Assembly: GCA_018366195.1 (NCBI GenBank)
Contig: JAGZIN010000005.1
Span: 57,055-121,054, forward strand
DNA from: Butyricicoccus pullicaecorum
GTDB taxonomy: Bacteria; Bacillota; Clostridia; Oscillospirales; Butyricicoccaceae
Direction of reading: 5' to 3'
Length of the DNA stretch: 64,000 bases
Below, one piece after another: positions 16,846 to 25,570 of this stretch. A program made the position numbers and the translations under genes. Each line of letters begins with the position of its first letter. The first letter of the stretch is position 1. The notes beneath the pieces are model-generated. The model did no database searches, was not told the DNA's origin, and worked only from the letters and a program-made list of their open reading frames with translations.

Positions 16846-19431
16846 TTATGCCTGCAAAGTGATTTCTAAAGTCTTACCATACAACTGCTTGGTGTGGAAC
16901 TTCAATTCTACCTGATTCTTCTTGCAGACTGCCTCAATCTTTTCATTTTTTGCGAGAACCTTTGCGTTCGGAATATCCAAAACAAGGTCAATTTGCTCCT
17001 GACGGAACAGCGGGTCAGACAGTGCAATGGTAATTTTACCATCTGCCTTCTTCATGAGCACACAAGCAGGCTTTGCTGCCTGTATCCCAGCCGCCTTTCC
17101 TGCGGCAAAAAAGTTCACTGCCGTGATTTGACCCTCGGTATCCTGTACCGCATGGATATTCTTGGAGTTCTCCAAAATTTTAACATCTGGCTTTGCGGCA
17201 TATTGCTTCATCTTGTCCGCTGTTCCATTCGGCAGAATGACATAGCTATACTTATCTTCCACCGTCTTTCCATGCTCATAGGTCATGGTAAAATATTTCT
17301 TTGTCACCGGATATGCCTTTTGTCCTGCAACATTCCGAACATTCTTCTGTTCTCCCTGCACGGTTGGGGTCTTAATCTGAATCTTCTTACTTTCCGGGAA
17401 GTAGTAGCCCACCTTTGCCTGAATACTGTCATCTTGATAACTCAGCCACTGGAGGTCAAAAGCACCTTCCTGAACAGCAACCGGCTTTCCATCACGTCCC
17501 TGTGCGCTGACTGTAACCTTGGCATCGGGCGCCATCATACGGTTATCAATCGTTGTTGTCACTTCACGCTGATTTGCATCTCCAATACCGGAGCCCATGA
17601 ACACAATCTTATCTTCCATCATAAACCAAGACTTATTGCCGGTTGCATTCTTGTATGCGACAAAATCCTCCGGCAGCTTTCCGGCTTTCTTGGCAGCATA
17701 ACCATTCTCATCACCAAGCTGCATGCCTGCCATGCTCACACCTGCGTCCTTGAGTACGACGCTTCCAGAAAATGTATTGGTTCCAACAGGGAAATAGACA
17801 TAATCATTCTGCTCTACACTGCTTGCAGTATATTTGGGATAGAACTGGCTTCCATCATACAGCTCCATAATGGTCTTGCGCGTCTCCTTCGGAACGGTTG
17901 TCCCCGGAAGCCGGTATGGGTCAACTGTTGAGAAATAATCAATTCCATACTGCTTGGTCTGATCCACGCCCGACAGATACAGATAAAATGCACCGTCCCC
18001 TTGGAACCACGGTTTCAAATTCTCTCCGCTCATATATTCATATTTCGCAATGCGGTCAGAGCTTCGGGAAAGTGCGAACGTAAAATCATCGGCACGCTGA
18101 AAATTTCGATCCATTGCATTGAACACAACACTGCCATTTGGAACCACATTCGCCGGCTGAATGGTTTGGTCCTTTATGATTGCAGTATAGGGTGCAATTG
18201 CAGGCAATGTCAAAGACGCTGCTGAAAACGGAACCGGCATAGACTTTACAAAATGTTTGATTTGCTGCTGCATCTTTTTGCTATTTTCCTGCGGCAGGAA
18301 GGTGGTGAGCAGTGTCATCGCTTCCACAACACCGGCGGTATCCGAATAGCCGGTATTGGTACGGGAGACTGCACGTCCCTTTACCGCCTCAGACATATAG
18401 CCTTCATGAATGAGCGGCAGGAAACTGTTATAAATCCAGCCTTCAATGGTTGCCACCTGCTCCTTTGGCTGCCACGAGGTATCCTGCAAAATATAAAGGG
18501 AAGATACTGCCTTTTGGAGCATCAGCTTGCCATAGGAGCCTGTATAGGCAACACGATGATGCTGAATAAAAGAGCCATCTGCATAAACGCCATCGGTATT
18601 GTTATTCACAATATGGTACGGGTCAATGGTCTTGAATACCGTCAGCATGTCTTGCACAGACTTTTCAATGCGCTTGGTATCCTGAATCAGTGCGCCCTGA
18701 ATGATGCGGTTGGTAGTGATGTCAATGAGGTTGGTGCCGGTGTGCATCGCAGATTTCAAATCCACGTCCCCATTTTTTCCGTTTCGCAAATTGTTATCAA
18801 AGCACTTGACAAAATTTGGAATCAGCTTGGCATCATTTTTCTGAATCTCCTCCTGCATCAGTGCCAGCACTGCGGTCATCTTGGTTGGCACACCAATTTC
18901 CCAGTTCCACCAGTTGCCAAACAGCTTCCCGTCCTTATCCTGATAGCTGGTGTGCTTCTGATATACCTGATAGAATGCGCCGATTGCTTCGATTAGTTTT
19001 TTCTGTAATTCTGCATTTTTATAATATTTGGAACCACTGGTTGCATAGGCAAGTGCCATATCATAGAGCGCCTGTGAATTTTTATAGAACGCATTTGATG
19101 TAACAGGCGTTGCCTGCACTGTTTTTTCATCGCGCATATCGAACTGTTCGTCTGCAAACATCTGATACGGATTCTGAATTCCCTGATATGCGGCAAGTGC
19201 TTTTTCCGCATTCTTGTTGATTGCATCAAGCTTAGATTTGACATCTGCATTTTGATTCATCTGTGCATTACCAGCCAAATACTGTACATAATTCCGAATC
19301 AGCACCGCAGACGCATTCTTCGTTTGCTGAACAGAAACAGTTTGGCTGGAGGGCGCAGCCGCCAACGCAGGCATCGCACCGCCATTCAGAAGCATTGAAG
19401 AGAGCAAAACGCCAGAAACAAACTTTTTCAT
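16846..19431 (-). CDS. Secreted polysaccharide lyase family 8 (hyaluronate/chondroitin lyase-like)
   Basis: An 861-aa exported enzyme that cleaves uronic-acid glycans (hyaluronan, chondroitin or xanthan) by beta-elimination. It has a signal peptide (MKKFVSGVLLSSMLLNGGAM... then ALAAAPSS). The alpha/alpha-toroid lyase domain holds the expected catalytic residues: Asn in MHTGTNLIDITTNR, His and Tyr in DGSFIQHHRVAYTGSYG, and Arg/Asn-rich NTGYSDTAGV. The beta-sandwich part carries FALSRSSDRIAKYEYMSGEN and GIDYFSTVDPYRLPGTTVP. The start at ATG 19431 has a better-spaced AAGG site than the ATG four codons upstream. No sortase or S-layer anchor is seen; no unsaturated-glucuronyl hydrolase lies nearby. 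Confidence 0.93.
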   Translation of the reverse strand: MKKFVSGVLLSSMLLNGGAMPALAAAPSSQTVSVQQTKNASAVLIRNYVQYLAGNAQMNQNADVKSKLDAINKNAEKALAAYQGIQNPYQMFADEQFDMRDEKTVQATPVTSNAFYKNSQALYDMALAYATSGSKYYKNAELQKKLIEAIGAFYQVYQKHTSYQDKDGKLFGNWWNWEIGVPTKMTAVLALMQEEIQKNDAKLIPNFVKCFDNNLRNGKNGDVDLKSAMHTGTNLIDITTNRIIQGALIQDTKRIEKSVQDMLTVFKTIDPYHIVNNNTDGVYADGSFIQHHRVAYTGSYGKLMLQKAVSSLYILQDTSWQPKEQVATIEGWIYNSFLPLIHEGYMSEAVKGRAVSRTNTGYSDTAGVVEAMTLLTTFLPQENSKKMQQQIKHFVKSMPVPFSAASLTLPAIAPYTAIIKDQTIQPANVVPNGSVVFNAMDRNFQRADDFTFALSRSSDRIAKYEYMSGENLKPWFQGDGAFYLYLSGVDQTKQYGIDYFSTVDPYRLPGTTVPKETRKTIMELYDGSQFYPKYTASSVEQNDYVYFPVGTNTFSGSVVLKDAGVSMAGMQLGDENGYAAKKAGKLPEDFVAYKNATGNKSWFMMEDKIVFMGSGIGDANQREVTTTIDNRMMAPDAKVTVSAQGRDGKPVAVQEGAFDLQWLSYQDDSIQAKVGYYFPESKKIQIKTPTVQGEQKNVRNVAGQKAYPVTKKYFTMTYEHGKTVEDKYSYVILPNGTADKMKQYAAKPDVKILENSKNIHAVQDTEGQITAVNFFAAGKAAGIQAAKPACVLMKKADGKITIALSDPLFRQEQIDLVLDIPNAKVLAKNEKIEAVCKKNQVELKFHTKQLYGKTLEITLQA

Positions 19432-19633
19432 ACCTAACATACCTTCCCTTTTTCTTTTTCTCAAAAGAGTATAGCTCGATATTACTACATATTTTCTCTC
19501 AATGCAATCCCCTATTTTCCATTTTATGAGAGCACATTATAATTAGGTCTTTTATATACACATTCCCTATATTATCCGATAACTATATTTGTGCAACATT
19601 CTCCGTTCTACGATGCAAACACCTATACAATAT

Positions 19634-19681
19634 AAAACAAGGGGTTCAGAAGCAAACAGGCTTCCGAAACCCCTTGTTTTT
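19634..19681. terminator. Long bidirectional terminator hairpin
   Basis: AAAACAAGGGGTTC..GAAGC and GCTTC..GAAACCCCTTGTTTT pair into a stem of about 20 bp with A and T runs at the ends. It can end MATE transcripts on the minus strand. Confidence 0.8.
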
Positions 19682-19866
19682 CCAAATACACCAAGTATTG
19701 ATACGCTTATTTGATGCAATATCTTTGTTATTTTACGTATTTTTCACAAGATTTACATGTATGCTGTACAACCACACTGATACAGAGCCATGAGAGCCAA
19801 CCTTTCTATTTACCCTATTTTATATACATTTTATCTTTTTTCTCTCTGTTTTTCGCGCTCTATTAT

Positions 19867-19880
19867 GTAAACCGTTTTAC
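19867..19880. promoter_or_regulatory. LacI-type palindrome (speculative operator)
   Basis: GTAAACCGTTTTAC has 5-bp perfect outer arms (GTAAA/TTTAC) and a central CG, the plan of many LacI/GalR-family operators. It lies 70 bp past the MATE stop and 436 bp before the lyase start; which gene it controls, if any, is unclear. Confidence 0.25.
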
Positions 19881-19949
19881 TTCGTGATACGCCCCGTGTC
19901 CGGAGCAGGTTGTGCAATCCAGACTATAACAAGTATAATATGAAAGATA

Positions 19950-21305
19950 TCAAATCTCTGTTCTTTTAGAAATCTCCATATTTTTTCTCATACGCCGCAT
20001 GGTAAAAACGTAAGAAATCGCAAGCGGGCACAAAGAGCCCGGCCATGCCAGTGCATACGCAATGCAGATACCGGAAAATCCGAACGGAACTGCCAAAGCC
20101 GCACACCCCACGGCCCGCATGACCAGCTCCATAATCCCTGCGATGGTTGGTACAACACTTTGCCCAACTCCCTGCAAGGTATAACGCAGGATAAAGAGCA
20201 GGGACAGTGTCCAATAAAACATACTGGTTGAGTGTAAGTAGGTCGATGCCAGTCCAATAATCTTTGCATCATCAAACCCAAACAGCTGCACCAGACTCGC
20301 TCCAGCTGTCATAGCAATCAGCGTAATCACCGCAGTATAGCCCAAAGACATCGCCATACACCGATGAACTCCCATGCGAATCCGCTCAATTTTTCCAGCC
20401 CCATAATTCTGCGCTGTATAGGTTGCCATCGTCATACCGAAGCAGTTGAGCGGAGACACCATCACTTGTTCAATCTTTTGGGCAGCCGTATAGGCTGCAA
20501 CCGCCTGTTCTCCCTGCTGATTGAGTACAATTTGCAGGATAATCACACCAATCCCAATAATAGATGCCTGAAATCCCATGGGAAGCCCGACCAAAAGATG
20601 CTGGCTGATTTCTGCTTTTGTCAAATGAAAATCTTCTTTTTTCAGATGCAGAATCGGAAATTTCTTTTTGATATACCAAACACACAGTACACCGGAGATG
20701 ATTTGCGAGATGACCGTCGCGACTGCCGCACCGCTGACTCCCATGTGTATATATCGAATCAAACCAATGTCCAACACCACATTTAAGATGCTGGAAACTA
20801 TCAAAAACAGCAGCGGTGTCCGGCTGTCCCCCAATGCGCGCAAAACATTGGACAATACATTAAACAGCATCGCTGCGAATATCCCCGTGTAAATGATAAC
20901 AATATAAGAATACGCATCGTCCAAGATAATTTCTGGTGTTTTCATCAGACGCAAAATCGGTCGGGCAAACGGAACCGCAAACAGCGTTAAAACCACGGTA
21001 ACCACGGCACCAATCACAATATTTGCCGCAAAGCTGCGCCGCACATCAGTCATATCATTCGCACCAAAATGGCGAGCCGTTACAATGGACAGCCCCGAGG
21101 TCATGCCCTGTACAAATCCAATAATCAGGAACATGATACTGCCGGTACACCCAACGGCTGCCAGCGCGTTTTCCCCTAGGATATTGCCCACAATGAGGGC
21201 GTCCATCATATTATAAAACTGCTGAAACAGATTCCCCCCTAATAACGGCAATGCAAACAAAAAAATAAGGCGTGCCGGTCCGCCTTCTGTCATAGACTTT
21301 GTCAT
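19950..21305 (-). CDS. MATE family efflux transporter
   Basis: A 451-aa, 12-helix membrane exporter of the multidrug and toxin extrusion family (NorM/DinF-like), which swaps Na+ or H+ for cationic drugs or metabolites. Typical sequence: GGNLFQQFYNMMDALIVGN near the N-terminus, ALAAVGCTGSIMFLI, and the repeat-two counterpart beginning GLPMGFQASIIGIGVIILQ. The start at MTKSMTEG is set by GGGGG 8 nt upstream; an in-frame TTG two codons earlier is less likely. It is a single-gene unit and the substrate is unknown. Confidence 0.93.
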   Translation of the reverse strand: MTKSMTEGGPARLIFLFALPLLGGNLFQQFYNMMDALIVGNILGENALAAVGCTGSIMFLIIGFVQGMTSGLSIVTARHFGANDMTDVRRSFAANIVIGAVVTVVLTLFAVPFARPILRLMKTPEIILDDAYSYIVIIYTGIFAAMLFNVLSNVLRALGDSRTPLLFLIVSSILNVVLDIGLIRYIHMGVSGAAVATVISQIISGVLCVWYIKKKFPILHLKKEDFHLTKAEISQHLLVGLPMGFQASIIGIGVIILQIVLNQQGEQAVAAYTAAQKIEQVMVSPLNCFGMTMATYTAQNYGAGKIERIRMGVHRCMAMSLGYTAVITLIAMTAGASLVQLFGFDDAKIIGLASTYLHSTSMFYWTLSLLFILRYTLQGVGQSVVPTIAGIMELVMRAVGCAALAVPFGFSGICIAYALAWPGSLCPLAISYVFTMRRMRKNMEISKRTEI

Positions 21306-21430
21306 AATCAATTCCCCCTTCTCGCTATCCTAGCATACACGATTCCCTCTCAGACGAAAAGCCGCAAATCGGACAAACTTTTTCTCTTTTTTCCTTTCTC
21401 TCTGGTCAGTCTGCCCAAATCGGAATATCG

Positions 21431-21459
21431 TTGTGTTTCTCTCCAAGCTGTGCTAGAAT
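21431..21459 (+). promoter_or_regulatory. Promoter of the HdeD/DUF308-like gene
   Basis: TTGTGT (21431-21436), 17-bp spacer, TAGAAT (21454-21459), 30 bp before the start codon. Confidence 0.5.
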
Positions 21460-21488
21460 GAACTCATATAGAAAAGGAGATTTTTCTG

Positions 21489-22034
21489 ATGTTTATATTC
21501 TTTTCAGGCGACCACAATCGTCAAAATACGCTTCTTACCTCTTTGCTCTCTCTGCTTCTGGGTATCTTTTTCATTCGATTCCCGAGCATGAGCGGCAAGC
21601 TGTTCTGCTTGGCACTCGCAGTCAGTGCACTCCTGTATGCCGCTGGCCGGCTGATACGTTATGTACGCAATAAAAAGCGCGGCTACGTTTCCCAAGGAGA
21701 CCAATTTCTTGGCGTGCTGCTCTTGATTGCCGGACTCTTTATCCTGTTCTTCCCCCGCTTTGTCCTGTCGTTTCTACCGCTCACCTTGGGGATTTTGCTC
21801 TTTCTCTCCGGCTTTGCCAAAATCCCTTTTGTCATCGACTCCTTCCAAATGCACAGTCCTGCACGGATTCCCTTTCTGCTTTCCACCTTGGCTCCGCTGA
21901 TTCTGGGTGCCATTATACTCATGAACCCCTTTGGCGTGACCCGTCTTGTCATTCGCTTCTTCGGCATCAGCCTCATCATCAATGCCGCCTTGGAGCTGAC
22001 TGCTGATTTTTTCAATCGCAAAAACCACTTCTAA
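21489..22034 (+). CDS. HdeD/DUF308-like membrane protein
   Basis: A 181-aa protein with six short hydrophobic helices arranged as repeated pairs (LLSLLLGIFFIRFP, LALAVSALLYAAGRLI, FLGVLLLIAGLFILFFPRF, LPLTLGILLFLSGFAKI, TLAPLILGAIILMNPFG, IRFFGISLIINAALELTADF). The GxxxLxxG...P pattern is that of DUF308/HdeD proteins, linked to acid stress in enteric bacteria but without known activity. The start has an AAGGAG site. It stands upstream of trx on the same strand, about 100 bp apart. Confidence 0.75.
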   Translation: MFIFFSGDHNRQNTLLTSLLSLLLGIFFIRFPSMSGKLFCLALAVSALLYAAGRLIRYVRNKKRGYVSQGDQFLGVLLLIAGLFILFFPRFVLSFLPLTLGILLFLSGFAKIPFVIDSFQMHSPARIPFLLSTLAPLILGAIILMNPFGVTRLVIRFFGISLIINAALELTADFFNRKNHF

Positions 22035-22137
22035 ATTTATACTAAATTTGTGTGATTTAGTTACAGCTATTTTCAAAAAAATATGGTATACTACATTCAT
22101 ACAAAACAAACACACATGCACAGGAGGCATTTTTATT

Positions 22138-22449
22138 ATGATTACCTTAACCACCGAAAATTTTGAAACCGAAGTTTTGCAGGCACAGCAGCCTGTTCTC
22201 GTTGAATTTTCTGCACCATGGTGTGTATACTGCCGCCGCATCGAACCGGTTCTGCATCGTATGGACGGCAACAGTGATGTTATCATTGCAACCATCAACA
22301 CCGATGACCAGCCAGAACTTGCAGGGCGCTTTGGAGTCGAGGTCATTCCCACCTTCTATCTGTTCCAAAACGGCGAGCATGGAGAAAAATTGATTGCTCC
22401 CGGCTCTCAGGCACAGCTTGAGGAGTGGATTGCATCCCAGCGGAGTTAA
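22138..22449 (+). CDS. trxA: Thioredoxin with atypical CVYC active site
   Basis: A 103-aa thioredoxin-fold disulfide reductant. The active site reads FSAPWCVYCRRIEPVL where classical thioredoxin has WCGPC; the cis-Pro loop VEVIPTFYLFQNG is present. Changing GP to VY should alter the redox potential and partner choice. It starts 9 nt after AGGAGG; the longer upstream frame is not family-like. Thioredoxin reductase follows after 21 bp, making a two-gene redox operon. Confidence 0.93.
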   Translation: MITLTTENFETEVLQAQQPVLVEFSAPWCVYCRRIEPVLHRMDGNSDVIIATINTDDQPELAGRFGVEVIPTFYLFQNGEHGEKLIAPGSQAQLEEWIASQRS

Positions 22450-22470
22450 ACAAACAGGAGGCATACCTTT

Positions 22471-23394
22471 ATGAATCAGCTTTATGATGTTGTAATTGTT
22501 GGCGGCGGTCCTGGCGGCTATACCGCGGCACTCTATTGTGTTCGTGCCGGACTGCGCACTTTGGTTTTGGAAAAGCTGTCTGCGGGCGGACAAATGGCAA
22601 CCACCGCACATGTTGATAACTATCCCGGCTTTGATGAAGGAATTGATGGCTTCGCGCTTGCAGAGCGTATGCAGCGCGGCGCGGAACGATTTGGCGCCGT
22701 GACCGAATATGCAGAGGTAACCAGTATGAACCTGACTGCACAGCCCAAACAAATCGTCACAAGTGCGGGTACCTTCCTTGGAAAGACGGTCATGCTTGCA
22801 ACGGGAGCTTCCCCCCGCATGCTGGGGCTGCCGGACGAAGAGGCTTTGCGTGGGCGCGGTGTTTCTTACTGCGCAACCTGTGACGGTATGTTTTTCCGTG
22901 ATAAAACAGTTGTTGTTGCAGGCGGCGGCAATTCTGCTGCCGAGGACGCTCTGACCCTTTCCAACGTCTGCAAGAAAGTTTATCTGGTACATCGCCGCGA
23001 CTCCCTGCGTGCGACCCAGAGCTACCTTGCTCCGCTCGAAAACGCAAAAAATCTGGAGTTTGTCTGGAACAAGCAAATTGACAGTCTGGATACAACGGAC
23101 GGACATTTGAGCGGAATTCAAATGACTGACCGTGTCACCGGAGAGCACTCCTCTCTTCCCTGTGACGGTCTATTTGTTGCCATTGGACGAATTCCGGATA
23201 CCTCACTCATTTCCGAGCAGGTTTCCTGTGATGCGCAAGGCTATATCATTGCCGACGAAACAACACGTACCAATCTCCCGGGTGTGTTCGCTGTGGGCGA
23301 TGTCCGTCAAAAGCCACTGCGCCAAATTATTACAGCAGCGGCAGACGGTGCAACCGCCTCCAAATTCGCAGAAGAATTTTTACAATCCCTGTAA
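22471..23394 (+). CDS. trxB: Thioredoxin reductase
   Basis: A 307-aa FAD/NADPH flavoenzyme that keeps thioredoxin reduced. FAD-binding GGGPGGYTAALYCVRAG at the N-terminus, redox-active CATCDG at about residue 134, NADPH-binding VAGGGNSAAEDAL, and the C-terminal FAD motif GVFAVGDVRQKPLRQIITAA. Length is normal. It is co-transcribed with the CVYC thioredoxin and ends at a strong terminator. Confidence 0.96.
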   Translation: MNQLYDVVIVGGGPGGYTAALYCVRAGLRTLVLEKLSAGGQMATTAHVDNYPGFDEGIDGFALAERMQRGAERFGAVTEYAEVTSMNLTAQPKQIVTSAGTFLGKTVMLATGASPRMLGLPDEEALRGRGVSYCATCDGMFFRDKTVVVAGGGNSAAEDALTLSNVCKKVYLVHRRDSLRATQSYLAPLENAKNLEFVWNKQIDSLDTTDGHLSGIQMTDRVTGEHSSLPCDGLFVAIGRIPDTSLISEQVSCDAQGYIIADETTRTNLPGVFAVGDVRQKPLRQIITAAADGATASKFAEEFLQSL

Positions 23395-23430
23395 TCAAAA
23401 AGAGAGCCAACATAGGCTCTCTTTTTGATT
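23393..23430. terminator. Bidirectional terminator after trxB
   Basis: AATCAAAAAGAGAGCC (23393-23408) and GGCTCTCTTTTTGATT (23415-23430) form a perfect 16-bp stem around AACATA. It serves trxB and the converging minus-strand gene, whose stop codon it touches. Confidence 0.9.
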
Positions 23431-23903
23431 TAGATTTGATTATAGGTCAAAAGATTTTCACTCAAAGGAAAAAAGTGTAAAAAGTCCTGCACAAGCTCTG
23501 CTCGTCTACTGAAAAATAAAGTGAGTGTACTATCCCAAGGAACAATTTCAACCGCTGCCAAAGGGTGCTGCATTGAAACCGGATTTTTCCAAAAACCTTG
23601 ATATCCATCTGCATGTGGCAGCGGATACTGAAGGACTTCTGACAAGGAAATATCCTTTTCGAAACCAGAGAGGACTGCCCAAATCCATTGTCCGTCATCT
23701 TCCCGAACGATTTTGGTGAGCTCTTCTCCTGTCAGCCAGCAATAATCATTATTCATGAAACATTCTGCTATCCGGTCTATCAAACATTCCACATTTGTGA
23801 TGAGCCAGTTGTATTCCATTTGCTTATTCTGGATTGCATCAAACACCCTTCCCATCAAGGTATACCCATCTACACTTTTTTCATCAATTGCTCCATATAC
23901 CAT
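23430..23903 (-). CDS. DUF2691-like protein of unknown function
   Basis: A 157-aa soluble protein. It has MEYNWLITNVECL near residue 30, EELTKIVREDDGQWIWAVL, and a C-terminal block EIVPWDSTLTLFFSRRAELV...FLHFFP. The order and spacing resemble Bacillus DUF2691 proteins, but I cannot align them. The start at ATG 23903 is preceded by GAGGGGAG; the longer frame upstream is Arg/Cys-rich and unlikely. No catalytic residues stand out. It is a lone gene between two terminators. Confidence 0.5.
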   Translation of the reverse strand: MVYGAIDEKSVDGYTLMGRVFDAIQNKQMEYNWLITNVECLIDRIAECFMNNDYCWLTGEELTKIVREDDGQWIWAVLSGFEKDISLSEVLQYPLPHADGYQGFWKNPVSMQHPLAAVEIVPWDSTLTLFFSRRAELVQDFLHFFPLSENLLTYNQI

Positions 23904-23965
23904 ATTTATATTCACTCCCCTCGCATACAGCATCAGAAGCAGCCTCTGTTTTCTTTTACAAAAAA

Positions 23966-24000
23966 AGATGTGAGTCCGCATGGAAAGCAGTCTCACATCT
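23966..24000 (-). terminator. Terminator of fprA copy 2
   Basis: Minus strand AGATGTGAG...CTCACATCT, 9-bp outer stem with an inner CTGC/GCGG pair, followed by TTTTTTT, 38 bp past the flavoprotein stop. Confidence 0.85.
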
Positions 24001-24038
24001 CTATCAATACGCGCTTTCCGCAGAAATTCGCATCATTT

Positions 24039-25247
24039 TTATTTCTTTTGGAGGGATTCCAGCAAAATATGCACCAGAGACTCAATTGACGCAAGGGTCT
24101 GTGCGCCTGGTGCCGACCGGACACTCACAACAGGTTCCAAAACAGTCATATTCTTCATGCTATCTAGCAGTTCCCGCATATTCTTCGCACTGGTTGGTGC
24201 CCAAGAGCCATTTTCTACAATCGCAATGGTACGGTTTTGCACATTCAGCGCCTTCATATCATGCAAAAGTCCCAGCATGGGCGGATAAATTCCATTGTTA
24301 TAGGTTGGTGCAGCAAGCACGACATGACTGCACCGGAACACTTCAGAAATCAGGGTCGATACATTGGTGCCGGACACATCGTACATTGCAATCTTACGGA
24401 TTCCTGCATCTGCCAGCTGTCCTGCCAGAATTTCTGCCGCGTTTTCGGTGTCTCCATACATGGAGCCATAAAAAATAGCAACACTCTGCTCCTCCGGCTC
24501 ATAACGGCTCCACAGGTCATATTTTTCGAGCAGCAGGGACAAGTTATCCCGCCAAATCAGACCATGCAGCGGACAAATGACATGAATATCCAGCGCAGAC
24601 AGCTTTTTCAGGGTTGCCTGTACCTGCATGCCGTATTTACCCACGATATTGGCGTAATAACGGCGATAATCGTCCAGCCAATCGCGTTCAAAGTCCACTT
24701 CATCATCAAAAATGTTACCGCTCAGTGCACCAAATCCGCCAAAGGCATCGGCCGAGAACAGAACGCCATCTTTCTGCTCATAGGTCATCATAACCTCCGG
24801 CCAGTGTACCATAGGTGCAAAGAAAAATTGCAGCGTATGCTCGCCCAGAGACAGGGTATCTCCTTCCTTGACAATCAGGCTATGCCCTTCGAGCGGCATA
24901 TCATAAAACTGAGAAATCAATGTCATGGTCTTTGCATTTCCCACCAGCTTCATCTCTGGGAAGCGCAGCATCAAATCCTCAATTGCAGCACAGTGGTCCG
25001 GCTCCATGTGATTGACAACCAGATAATCAATTGAGCGCCCGTTGAGGGTGTGCATCACATTATCCATAAACTGTCTGGAAATTGCGGAATCAGCCGTATC
25101 CATCAGTGCAACCTTTTCGTCCATAATCAAATAGGTGTTATACGAAACACCGCGCGGGACTGGGAACAGATTTTCAAAACGCTCCAAACGGCGGTCATTT
25201 CCCCCCACCCAAGTGATTCCAGGTGTAATTTGTCGGGTGCAATACAT
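24039..25247 (-). CDS. FprA-type diiron flavoprotein, copy 2
   Basis: A 402-aa A-type flavoprotein, paralogue of the one at 8965-10083 but clearly diverged. Diiron domain residues: HMEPDHCAAIEDL near 80-90, MVHWPEVMMTYE, FSADAFGGFG, and CPLHGLIW. Flavodoxin FMN loop: YGSMYGDTENAA. A role in O2 or NO reduction is likely; the longer C-terminal tail and the differing metal-loop residues (DHCAA instead of DHSGS) suggest a separate task or electron donor. Start with AAAGGAG at normal distance. Confidence 0.92.
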   Translation of the reverse strand: MYCTRQITPGITWVGGNDRRLERFENLFPVPRGVSYNTYLIMDEKVALMDTADSAISRQFMDNVMHTLNGRSIDYLVVNHMEPDHCAAIEDLMLRFPEMKLVGNAKTMTLISQFYDMPLEGHSLIVKEGDTLSLGEHTLQFFFAPMVHWPEVMMTYEQKDGVLFSADAFGGFGALSGNIFDDEVDFERDWLDDYRRYYANIVGKYGMQVQATLKKLSALDIHVICPLHGLIWRDNLSLLLEKYDLWSRYEPEEQSVAIFYGSMYGDTENAAEILAGQLADAGIRKIAMYDVSGTNVSTLISEVFRCSHVVLAAPTYNNGIYPPMLGLLHDMKALNVQNRTIAIVENGSWAPTSAKNMRELLDSMKNMTVLEPVVSVRSAPGAQTLASIESLVHILLESLQKK

Positions 25248-25475
25248 ATAAAACTCCTTTCAGCAGCTACCTGAAGTTAGCCACAGTTAACATATCGTAC
25301 TCTGTTATTATACCATATTGTTTCACAGAAATCCAGCATTTTCCCGTGATTTTCTTCATTTTCCTAAAATTTTACAAAAATTAAAATCGAATCCAGACAG
25401 TCAGTTTTTCCAAACTTCTGCGGCACGCATCTGTTTTGCCAAGAATCTCAACATATCTACCATCTTGAACGCAAT

Positions 25476-25520
25476 AAAATGCCCGAAACCGCTCATTCAC
25501 GCACGCTTTCAGGCATTTTT
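25476..25520. repeat. Dispersed hairpin repeat, copy A
   Basis: AAATGCCCGAAA...TTTCAGGCATTTTT, a terminator-like hairpin with one mismatch. Related copies lie at 43826-43869, 47174-47217 and 50172-50214. It follows the mgl terminator in tandem. Confidence 0.7.
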
Positions 25521-25530
25521 CAGAAATCTA

Positions 25531-25560
25531 CAAAACCGAAGCCAAAAGACCTCGGTTTTG
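25531..25560 (-). terminator. Terminator of the mgl operon
   Basis: CAAAACCGA and TCGGTTTTG form a 9-bp stem, 11 bp beyond the mglC stop; the T run is part of the 3' stem strand on the minus strand. Confidence 0.65.
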
Positions 25561-25570
25561 CTGACATGAT

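Larger units (their letters stand above)
19432..19949. other. 518-bp gene-free stretch between the lyase and the MATE gene
   Basis: AT-rich. It holds a -10-like TATAAT for the lyase on the minus strand (near 19540), a long terminator hairpin (19634-19681) and a palindrome with central CG (19867-19880). No coding sequence is supported. Confidence 0.6.
25248..25570. other. 323-bp gene-free stretch upstream of fprA copy 2
   Basis: Holds a minus-strand TATAAT (near 25303-25308) for fprA copy 2, one copy of the 44-bp hairpin repeat (25476-25520) and the mgl operon terminator (25531-25560). No gene seen. Confidence 0.6.
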
